Source: Sporosarcina sp. P32b (GTDB taxonomy: Bacteria > Bacillota > Bacilli > Bacillales_A > Planococcaceae). Taken from it: DNA of 64,000 nucleotides. This document shows positions 9,546 through 22,285 of the stretch, piece after piece (position 1 is the stretch's first letter; the number at the start of each line of letters is the position of its first letter). Location: the NCBI RefSeq assembly GCF_002743335.1, contig NZ_PDZB01000002.1, forward strand, positions 136,205 to 200,204, in the 5' to 3' direction. The notes beneath the pieces were generated by a model that saw nothing but the letters and a program-made list of their open reading frames with translations, ran no database searches and had not been told where the DNA came from. Position numbers and translations under genes: made by a program.

Positions 9546-10679
9546 TTACCAGCCTAGTGAAGCGACTACTTTTTCTTGATAGAAAGGGGTGGAGCCTAAA
9601 TACTGATCATAATAGCGGGCGCGCTTAACATATAAATGGCAATCGATTTCTTCTGTGAATCCGATGCCGCCATGGATTTGGATATTATGTGCCGACACTT
9701 CGATGAATTTCTCCGTCGCATATGTACGGGCGCTATATACTGCTGCTTCACGGTCAAATTCTTCCGTATCCACTACCCAGTTGGCATAATGGCTCAGTGA
9801 ACGAGCAATTTCGAGATTCACTTTCATATTTACAATGCTGTGTTTGATCGCTTGGAAACGTCCAATTGCTTGACCGAACTGCTCCCGGATCTTCGCATAT
9901 TCCGTCGCCATATGGACGACTTGTTCCATTGCGCCGACAATGTAGGAACTAAGTGCAGCGTTAAAGTACAATAGACCTTCCTGAAGCTGCGTCCAACCTT
10001 TATCTACTTCGCCTATGATTTGCTCTTGAGTGATGACTAGATTTTCGAATTCCATTTTCGCTACATGTTTGGATTCGTCAAACGATGATTGTTTCTCGAT
10101 GTTCAGTGCATCCGTCTTATCGATCAAAAGAAGCGAAAGTCCGTCTTCTTGATCTTCTTGGTTTGTGCGTACGAGCACGAGGAATGCATCCGCAAGTTCC
10201 GCTTCTGGTACAAGCGTCTTCGTGCCGTTTAGTACGTACTGTCCATCTTTCTGCTGCAATGTACAGTGGATACCTGCCGGGGAGAAGTCGTTGAATGGTT
10301 CCAGTGCTGCGAATGAAATCCACTTTTCTCCTGAGGCGATCGCTGGCAAATACTGTTGTTTTTGCTCTTCCGTCGCATATTTCTTGAGAATCGGTACTGC
10401 CAACGCGGAAGTTTCCATGAATAAGCCGGGTACTAATGAACGTCCCATCTCTTCAAACGTTGGAACGAGATCGAGTGCCTCGAGGTCCATGCCGTCATAC
10501 TCTTCCGGAATGTTGATGCCGCTGCATCCGAGTTCAGCTAGCGTCTTGTACACTTTCTTCAAATTTTGCGGATTTTGGTCGATCATTTCTCGAGCTACTT
10601 GTGTGCCGCCGAATTTATCTAGCATTTTGCGTATATGTCCACGAAACATTTCTTGCTCTTCTGTTAATGAAAAGTCCAT
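9546..10679 (-). CDS. Acyl-CoA dehydrogenase, second subunit of a probable heteromer
   Basis: A 377-residue flavoprotein of the acyl-CoA dehydrogenase fold. It retains the FAD-contacting segments of the C-terminal half: YAKIREQFGQAIGRFQAIKH and QIHGGIGFTEE. The middle-domain substrate and flavin motif is degraded: where active homologues read EPGAGSDL, this one has LEPFNDFSPAG. The C-terminus ends at YQEKVVASLGW, with no GGTSE motif. The adjacent dehydrogenase shows the opposite pattern. Such complementary pairs form alpha2-beta2 tetramers sharing FAD sites in steroid side-chain catabolism (FadE28/FadE29 of mycobacteria). It is separated by 20 bases from the first subunit gene. Confidence 0.9.
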   Translation of the reverse strand: MDFSLTEEQEMFRGHIRKMLDKFGGTQVAREMIDQNPQNLKKVYKTLAELGCSGINIPEEYDGMDLEALDLVPTFEEMGRSLVPGLFMETSALAVPILKKYATEEQKQQYLPAIASGEKWISFAALEPFNDFSPAGIHCTLQQKDGQYVLNGTKTLVPEAELADAFLVLVRTNQEDQEDGLSLLLIDKTDALNIEKQSSFDESKHVAKMEFENLVITQEQIIGEVDKGWTQLQEGLLYFNAALSSYIVGAMEQVVHMATEYAKIREQFGQAIGRFQAIKHSIVNMKVNLEIARSLSHYANWVVDTEEFDREAAVYSARTYATEKFIEVSAHNIQIHGGIGFTEEIDCHLYVKRARYYDQYLGSTPFYQEKVVASLGW

Positions 10680-10699
10680 AGTTCATCCCTCCACATCTA

Positions 10700-11896
10700 T
10701 TAACGTCCCATATCTTTTGGTAATCCGAGTACCCGCTCGCCAATCGTATTGCGTTGTACTTCACTCGTACCGCCACCGATTGTCTGTCCGAATGAAGCGA
10801 GGAATAAATGCTGCCACTTCGGATCCGCTACAGCATCCTTATCCAATAACACACCTTGGTGTCCTTGAATTTCTACTGCGAAAGCAGAGAGTGCTTGATG
10901 TAGCTCTGTAACGACCAATTTATCGATAGACGTTTCTGCACCTGGTTGACCGTTCTTGATCGTCGTTGTTAGGTTTTTATAGTAATTGAGTAGCGATCCA
11001 CGCACGCGAGCATAGAAATTCGCTAATTTCTGTCTAACTGCTGGATTTTCAATTAATGGACGGCCATTTACTTTATACTGCTGTGCCAGTTCCACCGTAT
11101 CGTTGAATTGTTTTTCGAGTGTAAATAGTTCTGCACCGATCCCTGTACGTTCATGGAGCATTAAGGCAATCAATACATGCCAGCCTGAGTCCACTTGTCC
11201 AACGATATCCGCATCCGTCGCTACAGCATCTGTCATATACACTTCGTTAAATTCTGACTGTCCGTCCATCTGAACAATCGGAAGCGTTTCAACGCCTGGC
11301 TGGTCCATATCCATCATGAACACGGTAATACCGCGGTGTTTCTTCTCTGGATGTGTACTCGTTCTCGTCAGCAAGAAGCATTTATCCGCCACATGACCAA
11401 AACTTGTCCAAACTTTCTGACCGTTAATGAGCCAACGATCACCGTCTTTTACGGCACGTGTTTTAAGTCCCGTTAAATCCGAGCCTGCGCCTGGCTCTGA
11501 ATAGCCTTGGCACCATATTTCTTCCCCTGTTAAGATGTTCTTCAAATATCTTTCTTTTTGTTCATCTGTGCCGATGTCGATCAACGTAGGACCTACCATG
11601 TGGATCCCGATATAGTTAATAAGTGGTGGTGCTTTCACGCGGACCATCTCTTGATGATAGATGATCTCTTCCATCAAACTGGCATCCCGTCCACCATATT
11701 CTTTCGGCCACGCGATCGCTGCCCATCCACCTTCGTACAATGTATTTTGCCATGCGCGTAACACGCGGGAGTATTCATCGAGATCTTCCGGTAAGTCTCG
11801 CTTGCCTTCTAGCCACCCTTCAGGAAGGTTGGTCTCGAGCCACGTTCGTAGTTCGGCTCTAAATTTTTCTTCTTTTTTCGTGAAAGAGAAATCCAT
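10700..11896 (-). CDS. Acyl-CoA dehydrogenase, first subunit of a probable heteromer
   Basis: A 398-residue acyl-CoA dehydrogenase. The middle domain has the intact motif QGYSEPGAGSDLTGLKTRAV followed by WLINGQKVWTSFG, and the C-terminus has GGGTSEVQRNTIGERVLGLP. It lacks the REQFG segment and the QIHGGIG segment found in its neighbour (here EIQGHQGVL). The glutamate immediately before GT in the medium-chain YEGT motif is glycine here, so the catalytic base must lie elsewhere. The two proteins together supply one complete set of cofactor contacts, which supports a heteromeric enzyme. The gene begins 31 bases after the DUF35 gene. Electron acceptor is probably EtfAB. Confidence 0.92.
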   Translation of the reverse strand: MDFSFTKKEEKFRAELRTWLETNLPEGWLEGKRDLPEDLDEYSRVLRAWQNTLYEGGWAAIAWPKEYGGRDASLMEEIIYHQEMVRVKAPPLINYIGIHMVGPTLIDIGTDEQKERYLKNILTGEEIWCQGYSEPGAGSDLTGLKTRAVKDGDRWLINGQKVWTSFGHVADKCFLLTRTSTHPEKKHRGITVFMMDMDQPGVETLPIVQMDGQSEFNEVYMTDAVATDADIVGQVDSGWHVLIALMLHERTGIGAELFTLEKQFNDTVELAQQYKVNGRPLIENPAVRQKLANFYARVRGSLLNYYKNLTTTIKNGQPGAETSIDKLVVTELHQALSAFAVEIQGHQGVLLDKDAVADPKWQHLFLASFGQTIGGGTSEVQRNTIGERVLGLPKDMGR

Positions 11897-11927
11897 ACTC
11901 GCTCATCCTTTCTATGTCGTCTATCGA

Positions 11928-12365
11928 TCAGTTCGTGTTTGGAATCCACTGTGGCAATGCACGGTCTTCCGTAATATCAATCCATGTCATGCGGATTGGC
12001 ATGCCAATTTCCAAGTCTTTTTCCTCACAATGTAAGATATTGCACATAATTTTCACTTCCGGCACTTGATCAAGTTGTCCGAGTGCGACAATTGTCGGCA
12101 ATTCATCTTGGAAGCCCGGTAGGAATGGACGGTAGGACACGACGTATGAATAAACTGTCGCTGTTATATCGTCACCCAACTGTTCAAAGCGGACATTTTC
12201 ACTTCCACACTTCGCGCACGTAGGGCCTGGTGGTTGTGAATAAGCAGTACAGTCCTCACATTTTTGCAGTGCCAATTGATGGTTGTCTGCTGCATCCCAG
12301 TACGGGGCATTATCTATATCTTTTAATGGAATGGGTTTTTGGTATGCTGTCGTTGCTTGTGTCAT
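11928..12365 (-). CDS. DUF35 zinc-ribbon/OB-fold partner of the aldolase
   Basis: A 145-residue protein of the DUF35 family. The N-terminal rubredoxin-like zinc ribbon has four cysteines arranged CEDC and CAKC, twelve residues apart, followed by an OB-fold acyl-CoA-binding domain with the typical segment YSYVVSYRPFLPGF and a final strand IRMTWIDI. The start is ATG at 12365 behind CTAGGAGGAG, only 11 bases after the aldolase stop. DUF35 proteins, or domains such as the one in mycobacterial ChsH2, bind and stabilise Ltp2-type aldolases, and the gene pairing here is the same. On its own it has no catalytic residues. Confidence 0.93.
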   Translation of the reverse strand: MTQATTAYQKPIPLKDIDNAPYWDAADNHQLALQKCEDCTAYSQPPGPTCAKCGSENVRFEQLGDDITATVYSYVVSYRPFLPGFQDELPTIVALGQLDQVPEVKIMCNILHCEEKDLEIGMPIRMTWIDITEDRALPQWIPNTN

Positions 12366-12376
12366 AGTTACTCCTC

Positions 12377-13537
12377 CTAGTTTCGTAAGATCATAGCGCC
12401 TGCAATATCCGGTCCAGCCCAGCCCGTACAAATACCGATCTTGCAATCTTCTACTTGGCGGTCGGTTCCTTCATAGTCATGGCGCAGCTGTCTAACGATT
12501 TCAATCGCATTATTCATTCCGTGCGTGTAGCCTTCGGATAACATGCCACCCGCTGTGTTAGTTGGGAGCTTGCCTCCGATCTTCAAGTTACCTTCTGCAA
12601 CGAAATCTCCTACTTCTCCGCGTTTTGCGAATCCGTATGCTTCGAGCTGGCGCATTACGACCCAGCTGAAACAGTCATAGATCGACGCCACGTCGATATC
12701 GTCTGGAGTTACACCTGCGTTTTCGTAAAGTTCTTTCGCTACATAATCCGAAGCGACTTGGTCGATGTCATTCCAGTAGTGTACGTGCGGATGACATTGG
12801 CGTGCGGACATCCCCATAATATAGACAGGTTTTGACGTGCAGTCTTTCGCTTTTTCTGCAGACGTCACGATGATCGCATTGCCTTCATCTAGCTCGAGGC
12901 ACGAATCGTGGATATTAAATGGCGAACTAATATCCGGTGTAGCGAGATACGTTTCCATCGTTAACGGCTTACCATGTAAGAAGGCTTTCGGATTACGTTG
13001 TGCATGCTCATAGAAACTCAAGCACACATGTCCGAGATGTTCTTTCGTAATACCCGTTTCATGCATGTGACGCGTCGCATACATACCGAACCATTGTGAC
13101 GGGCTCGCTGAACCATATGGAATAACGAAGCTTCCGCCAGCCAGTGCACCTTGAAGCATATCTGGGTCATAGCCGCGTCCTACACGTGTTCCTGAGCTTC
13201 CGTTTAATGAACGATAGATCAATACGGTATTGAGCTGCCCCGCTTCAATGAGCGCCACGGCATCCGCAATCAGCATCTCTGTGCTTGCTCCGCCACCTTG
13301 GATATCCTTGACGTATTTCGGTCGTACACCAAGATACGTTGCTAGTTGGTGAGATGTACAAGAATCTCCTTCGTTATAGTTCATGAATCCGTCGATGTCC
13401 GTTGCTTTCAAACCTGCATCTTTTATCGCGGCTCTTGCAGCATCGAGTGCTAAATGAAGAGGCGTTGTCCCCGATTTTCTTGAGCGTTCGCTCTCTCCTA
13501 CACCTACAATGGCATAGCGGTCTTTAATAGTTCCCAT
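12377..13537 (-). CDS. Ltp2-like thiolase-fold acyl-CoA aldolase
   Basis: A 386-residue thiolase-superfamily protein of the SCP-x/lipid-transfer thiolase type. The nucleophilic cysteine of true thiolases is absent: the segment around residues 79-87 reads IQGGGASTE. Tyr287 (in IYDCFSW) and Tyr337 (in GGMLSEGYTHGMN) are 50 residues apart. As I recall, this is the spacing of the two active-site tyrosines of Ltp2, which cleaves steroid beta-hydroxyacyl-CoA by retro-aldol reaction. The DUF35 partner follows immediately, and MaoC-type hydratase genes that could make the beta-hydroxy substrate precede it. A condensing or thiolytic function is unlikely without the cysteine. Start ATG at 13537 behind TAGGAGG. 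Product assignment is by family and context. Confidence 0.88.
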   Translation of the reverse strand: MGTIKDRYAIVGVGESERSRKSGTTPLHLALDAARAAIKDAGLKATDIDGFMNYNEGDSCTSHQLATYLGVRPKYVKDIQGGGASTEMLIADAVALIEAGQLNTVLIYRSLNGSSGTRVGRGYDPDMLQGALAGGSFVIPYGSASPSQWFGMYATRHMHETGITKEHLGHVCLSFYEHAQRNPKAFLHGKPLTMETYLATPDISSPFNIHDSCLELDEGNAIIVTSAEKAKDCTSKPVYIMGMSARQCHPHVHYWNDIDQVASDYVAKELYENAGVTPDDIDVASIYDCFSWVVMRQLEAYGFAKRGEVGDFVAEGNLKIGGKLPTNTAGGMLSEGYTHGMNNAIEIVRQLRHDYEGTDRQVEDCKIGICTGWAGPDIAGAMILRN

Positions 13538-13567
13538 AGTTATATTCCTCCTATTTCACGATGGCTT

Positions 13568-13993
13568 TTACGTTAGTTGCAAGATGGCGCTACCTGATCC
13601 GACGACTTCTCCAGATACTTTCTCAGCGGTCAGCTCGAGCGCGATACATCGCTTACCATCTTCTTCGTATGTTCGTTCCACTACACCTGAGCAACGAATT
13701 TCGTCACCTGGTACAGTCATTTTGCCGAAACGCATTTTTAAATTTGCGACGCGTGCTTCCTGACCGGCAAGTTTCATGACGTACTCGCCAAGGAAACCCA
13801 TTACGAGCATGCCGTGTGCAATGACACCGTCCATGCCGATTTTTTTTGCGAAGTCATCGTCGAGGTGCAACGGGTTAAAATCTCCGGATGCACCTGCATA
13901 TTGGGCGAGCTGTACTTTCGTAATCGGTGGCTTCACCATGGGTTCAAGTTTCTGGTCTACGGTTAGTTCTTCCAACACCCAATCTTTAATCAT
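13568..13993 (-). CDS. MaoC-type enoyl-CoA hydratase, catalytic subunit
   Basis: A 141-residue single hot-dog-domain hydratase. The hydratase-2 motif is intact: ASGDFNPLHLDDDFA with Asp38 and His43 as the expected catalytic pair, followed by GVIAHGMLVMGFLG. The start is ATG at 13993 behind GGAGGG; an upstream in-frame ATG overlaps that ribosome binding site and is rejected. The gene lies 14 bases after the degenerate MaoC-like gene, so the two probably form a heteromer in which this subunit supplies catalysis, as ChsH1/ChsH2 do. The expected reaction is water addition to a trans-2-enoyl-CoA. Confidence 0.9.
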   Translation of the reverse strand: MIKDWVLEELTVDQKLEPMVKPPITKVQLAQYAGASGDFNPLHLDDDFAKKIGMDGVIAHGMLVMGFLGEYVMKLAGQEARVANLKMRFGKMTVPGDEIRCSGVVERTYEEDGKRCIALELTAEKVSGEVVGSGSAILQLT

Positions 13994-14007
13994 ATGAGGT
14001 CCCTCCA

Positions 14008-14451
14008 TTAGTTCGCTAGTGAGCGATAGACGATATTCATGCGGCTAATACAAACGAGTTCGCCCGTTTCATCTTTCATTTCCGTATCGAGCTTCAAAAA
14101 CTGCATCTTTCCGCTTTTGCCTTCTTTGTCATACAGATCGCTTACTTTGATCTGGCAACGCAGTCGGTCTCCGATACGGATCGGCTTGTAATACAGGAAT
14201 TCCTGCTCGCCGTGCAACATTCTACGCTGATCGAGAGCGAGTGGCATTTCCGTCTTGCCGTCATTCATAGCAATAGGGAAAGTGGGCGGTACGATCAGTC
14301 CTGCGTAAGCCGATTGATTGGCGTACTCTTCGTCTGTATAAAGTGGATGATCGTCGCCAATCGCCGCGGCGAATTGACCGACATGTCGTCGTTCTACTTC
14401 AAAGACGTATTCATTACTCGTTAAGCCAATGACACTTTGATCTAAGTCCAT
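14008..14451 (-). CDS. MaoC-like N-terminal-type dehydratase subunit
   Basis: A 147-residue hot-dog-fold protein of the MaoC_dehydrat_N/FAS1-like type. It has a pseudo-motif AAAIGDDHPLYTDEEYA, followed by GLIVPPTFP where catalytic subunits have IAHG. This pattern marks the non-catalytic, acyl-binding partner in heteromeric MaoC enzymes. It sits between the CoA ligase gene (20 bases upstream) and the intact MaoC gene. A separate function cannot be excluded, but pairing with the next gene is the simplest reading. Start ATG at 14451 behind a GAGGGGGA site. Confidence 0.87.
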   Translation of the reverse strand: MDLDQSVIGLTSNEYVFEVERRHVGQFAAAIGDDHPLYTDEEYANQSAYAGLIVPPTFPIAMNDGKTEMPLALDQRRMLHGEQEFLYYKPIRIGDRLRCQIKVSDLYDKEGKSGKMQFLKLDTEMKDETGELVCISRMNIVYRSLAN

Positions 14452-14470
14452 TTTCCATCCCCCTCATGAG

Positions 14471-16621
14471 TTACTTTGTAATGATCAATGCATCTGCCGC
14501 TACAATGCCGTTTTCGTACACGATGAGCGGGTTAATATCGATTTCCTTAATTTCATTTGAATAATCTTGAATCAATTCGGATACTTTCAGCAACACGTCG
14601 ATGATTGCTTCTTGGTCGACCGGCTTTTTATTTCGTACACCTTTTAATAGTTCATAGCCTTTGAGACTTTCCATTTTATCGATCGCATCTTGTCTCGTGA
14701 TCGGTGCGACGCGGAATGATACATCCTTGAATACTTCAACGAATACACCGCCGAGGCCGAACATGATAACCGGACCGAATGTCGGATCATTCGTAACACC
14801 CACAATGACCTCTACGCCTTCAGCTAACATTTCTTGTACGGACACGCCGTGAATAGTTGCGGTTGGACAGTTTCGAGTGGCATTTTGATACACTTCGTCA
14901 TACGCTTTTCTTACTTGTTCCGCGTTCTGTACATTCAAGCGGATACCGTCTACTTCCGTCTTATGCGGAATATCAGGTGAATCGATTTTCAGCACGACAG
15001 GATAGCCGATAGTGTCCGCAAACCGTACCGCTTCCTCAGAAGACTGTGCGATTGCGCGTTTCGCTGTCCGAATTCCGTATTCGTTCAAAATTTCACTTGA
15101 CTGCGACTCACTTAACGTCTGGTTTTCTAGTAATAAGTGGCGGATGTTCGTTTTATTGATTTTCTTAGGTTCCGCTTGCATTCGCTGTTCCTTAGCTTTC
15201 TCGTAAGTTTCTCTGTACTCGACTAGCTTGGCAAGTGAGCGGATCGGGTTCATATCGCCTCTAACGAACGCGATACCGTGATCTTCTAAATAGCCGACAC
15301 CTTTAGGAACGGACATGCCTTCAAGTGGGAATGTCGTCACTAGAACGAACTTATCGGAGTTCTCGCAAAGCTGCACAAATTCTTGTAGCTCGGGTGTGGT
15401 TTCATCCCAGCCCATTGGGAATTCGGAGAAGATGATCATGTCCGTGTCCGGATCGTTGACGAGCACTTTCAATGGCTCAATAAATAGTTCTGGGTTAGTA
15501 ATCGATGCCGCTGCGGTCAAATCAACCGGGTTGGAAGCGCTTGCATAACTAGGAATGTTTTTCTCGATTTCTTTTTTTACTTGATCGCTTAGCGGATGAA
15601 TATTTAAACCGTATGATTCACAGCGATCTGCTTCGTTGATACCTCTTCCGCCGGAGCTCGTAATGATGACCGCATTTCTTCCTTTCGGTGTCTTCTTCGA
15701 CATGAATAGCTTAGAGAAAGAAATAATATCTACGTAATCTTCCACTCGAACAATACCGGTTTGTTTGAAGAATCCATCATATACTTGATCGGCACCCGCT
15801 AGTGAACCCGTATGTGACGCTGCGGCTCGACTGCCTGCACTGCTTCGTCCTGATTTCATGATGACCATTGGTTTGTTGATCTCAAGTGCGAATTTCGCTA
15901 GCTTGCGTAACTTCTCGGGATTTTTCTCTCCTTCGAGATAGCCGGTTGCGATCGTCGTATTCGGATCATGCAGCATGTATTCCATGACGTCTGCAAAGCC
16001 TACATCGGCTTCATTGCCGACACTGACAAAATAGTTGAATGTTAAACCTTGCTGGGCAGCGGCGATATACGTTAACACGCCGAACGCTCCACTTTGTGTG
16101 ACGAAGCCTGCTTCACGTTTTTTATTCAACGGCATATTCGTCAACCCTGGCGAGAAGGTTCCCATCAAACCATTCGTTGTATTGAGTAAGCCGACACAGT
16201 TCGGTCCGATAATGCGGATATTGTACTTGTCGGAAATGTCTTTTAGACGTTGTTGTGCCACGACACCAGCTTCACCAATTTCAGAATAGCCTGAAGCGAA
16301 GACGATTGCTGCTTTGACACCGCTTTCACCGCACTCGATCAAACACTTTTCCACTTGGTCGATCCCAACGCAGAGAATAGCCAGATCGATTTCGTTCGGT
16401 ACATCTTTGACACTCGGGTAACACGTCAAATCTGCAATTTGCTGCGCGCTGCGATGGATCGGATAAATATCTCCTGCAAACCCTCCGTCAAGTAACGCCT
16501 TCAGCTGCAAGTATCCAATTTTATTCGGATTCTCGGAAGTTCCCAGAACCGCAATCGTTCGTGGATGGAATAATGGATCCAATTCTAAATTCGATACAAC
16601 TTCTTCATTTATCAATTTCAT
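14471..16621 (-). CDS. ADP-forming acyl-CoA synthetase, fused alpha-beta
   Basis: A 716-residue NDP-forming acetate-CoA ligase-family enzyme. In order it contains a CoA-binding Rossmann domain (residues about 15-140, TIAVLGTSENPNKIG and IIGPNCVGLLN), a succinyl-CoA-ligase-like domain (about 160-300) with the phosphohistidine loop AAASHTGSLAG (His270), a middle flavodoxin-like domain, and a C-terminal ATP-grasp domain (about 495-716) with GYPVVLKIDSPDIPHKTEVDG and a final EIDINPLIV. It would activate a carboxylic acid to its CoA thioester using ATP. First gene of the operon, so it probably performs the entry step. It could also recharge the acid made by the aldehyde dehydrogenase. Substrate unknown. 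Confidence 0.9.
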   Translation of the reverse strand: MKLINEEVVSNLELDPLFHPRTIAVLGTSENPNKIGYLQLKALLDGGFAGDIYPIHRSAQQIADLTCYPSVKDVPNEIDLAILCVGIDQVEKCLIECGESGVKAAIVFASGYSEIGEAGVVAQQRLKDISDKYNIRIIGPNCVGLLNTTNGLMGTFSPGLTNMPLNKKREAGFVTQSGAFGVLTYIAAAQQGLTFNYFVSVGNEADVGFADVMEYMLHDPNTTIATGYLEGEKNPEKLRKLAKFALEINKPMVIMKSGRSSAGSRAAASHTGSLAGADQVYDGFFKQTGIVRVEDYVDIISFSKLFMSKKTPKGRNAVIITSSGGRGINEADRCESYGLNIHPLSDQVKKEIEKNIPSYASASNPVDLTAAASITNPELFIEPLKVLVNDPDTDMIIFSEFPMGWDETTPELQEFVQLCENSDKFVLVTTFPLEGMSVPKGVGYLEDHGIAFVRGDMNPIRSLAKLVEYRETYEKAKEQRMQAEPKKINKTNIRHLLLENQTLSESQSSEILNEYGIRTAKRAIAQSSEEAVRFADTIGYPVVLKIDSPDIPHKTEVDGIRLNVQNAEQVRKAYDEVYQNATRNCPTATIHGVSVQEMLAEGVEVIVGVTNDPTFGPVIMFGLGGVFVEVFKDVSFRVAPITRQDAIDKMESLKGYELLKGVRNKKPVDQEAIIDVLLKVSELIQDYSNEIKEIDINPLIVYENGIVAADALIITK

Positions 16622-16921
16622 ATACTCTTCACCTCTCCACTCTCATATCTGCTAGTTGTTTGTCTAACTTGTAATAAATCATAACAAAGCACTTTTATTA
16701 TTATTTTTACTTTTAGAGAGTAAGTAATTAATGTTATTAGCACTGGAAAAGTTTGAATACGTACTGACAAAGCGCTGGGGATACAGCGTTTTTTGTTTTC
16801 ACTTTTTTCTGACTAGAATAGATACACCCGACTTCTATGCAAGATCACCACGACTTGCAAGATAGATCACCGCTTTTTTTCCTATACGGTGGTGGAAGTT
16901 GTGCATGGTAATCGTAAAACA
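16622..16921. promoter_or_regulatory. Upstream region of the acyl-CoA operon
   Basis: About 300 bases with no gene, between the parC terminator and the first gene of the catabolic operon. It should hold the operon promoter. It contains a small hairpin, CGCTG-N6-CAGCG (16773-16788), followed by six T on the plus strand, although no plus-strand gene lies before it, and a near repeat of GCAAGATcACC at 16840 and 16858. No regulator gene is adjacent. I cannot place a confident -35/-10 pair. Confidence 0.4.
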
Positions 16922-16972
16922 CAAAAAAGAGCTGCCCAGCCAGTCATATATAACGACCGGTGGGACAGCTCA
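16922..16972 (-). terminator. Terminator after parC
   Basis: Long stem beginning GAGCTG.CC and closing with the matching GG.CAGCTC on the minus strand, followed by TTTTTT. It lies 11 bases after the parC stop. Confidence 0.9.
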
Positions 16973-16983
16973 TGCATGCACAC

Positions 16984-21470
<4,487 letters not shown>

Positions 21471-21653
21471 CTATTGTATAGAAGAAATGTACGGAATGCA
21501 ACGAGCAAACCATGACAACGCTCCGAACGATTTATACGGAATTTCGTTTTTTCGTCTGTTCTTCATCTTCCCCTAGAAATCTATTATTGTCCAGAACTTA
21601 TGCATCTGCTACACTAATAATAAAATAGTTTATCATGCATAAAGGGGTTCACT

Positions 21654-22256
21654 ATGGAAAATTACGTTATCATTCTGGCAGCTTATTTGCTCGGCTCTAT
21701 CCCTTCCGCACTCTGGATCGGCAAGCTTTTTTATGGAACGGATGTTAGACAGCATGGCAGTGGAAACATGGGTGCGACGAATACATTTCGAGTACTCGGA
21801 AAGAAAGCTGGCATTGTCGTCACACTGCTAGACATCTTCAAAGGAACAGCAGCTGTTCTTTTACCGCTATTGCCGTTCTTTCATGATACAGCGATTCATC
21901 CGTTAATTCTTGGAGTCGTCGCAGTACTCGGACACATTTTCCCTATTTTTGCAGGTCTTAGAGGTGGAAAAGCCGTTGCGACTTCTGGCGGTGTATTACT
22001 TGGCTATAATTGGCCCATTTTTTTATTGGTCGTCATTACGTTTTTAATTGCGTTAAAACTAACGAAGATGGTATCGTTAACATCCATCATCGTGTCTGTC
22101 ATGGGACCACTATACTGTCTCATTTATTACTTTATGGGTGGCGACCTGTATTTATTTTTAGTCGTCGCACTGATGGGCTTCTTCATTTTTTATCGCCATC
22201 GTGACAATATTAGCCGAATTAAAAATGGAACCGAACCGAAAGTGAAATGGCTTTAG
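21654..22256 (+). CDS. plsY: Acyl-phosphate:glycerol-3-phosphate acyltransferase
   Basis: Integral membrane enzyme that transfers an acyl group from acyl-phosphate to glycerol-3-phosphate, the first step of phospholipid synthesis. 200 residues with about five to seven hydrophobic segments. Family motifs are GSIPSALWIGKLFYGTDVRQHGSGNMGATNTFRVLG near the N-terminus, HIFPIFAGLRGGKAVATSGG in the centre, and FYRHRDNISRIKNGTEPK at the end. The start ATG at 21654 follows AAAGGGG. It is divergent from parE, and B. subtilis has the same neighbourhood (yneS next to parE). The next gene begins 30 bases downstream. Confidence 0.97.
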   Translation: MENYVIILAAYLLGSIPSALWIGKLFYGTDVRQHGSGNMGATNTFRVLGKKAGIVVTLLDIFKGTAAVLLPLLPFFHDTAIHPLILGVVAVLGHIFPIFAGLRGGKAVATSGGVLLGYNWPIFLLVVITFLIALKLTKMVSLTSIIVSVMGPLYCLIYYFMGGDLYLFLVVALMGFFIFYRHRDNISRIKNGTEPKVKWL

Positions 22257-22285
22257 GGTTCTCCACTGGAAAGGATGTATACAGC

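Noticed and set aside
10165-10911. 248-codon plus-strand frame across two acyl-CoA dehydrogenase genes
   Set aside because: Antisense to two conserved genes and their junction; low-quality composition, no start signal.
12377-13537. Acetyl-CoA acetyltransferase (biosynthetic or degradative thiolase)
   Set aside because: The catalytic Cys is absent and a DUF35 partner follows, so the aldolase reading fits better.
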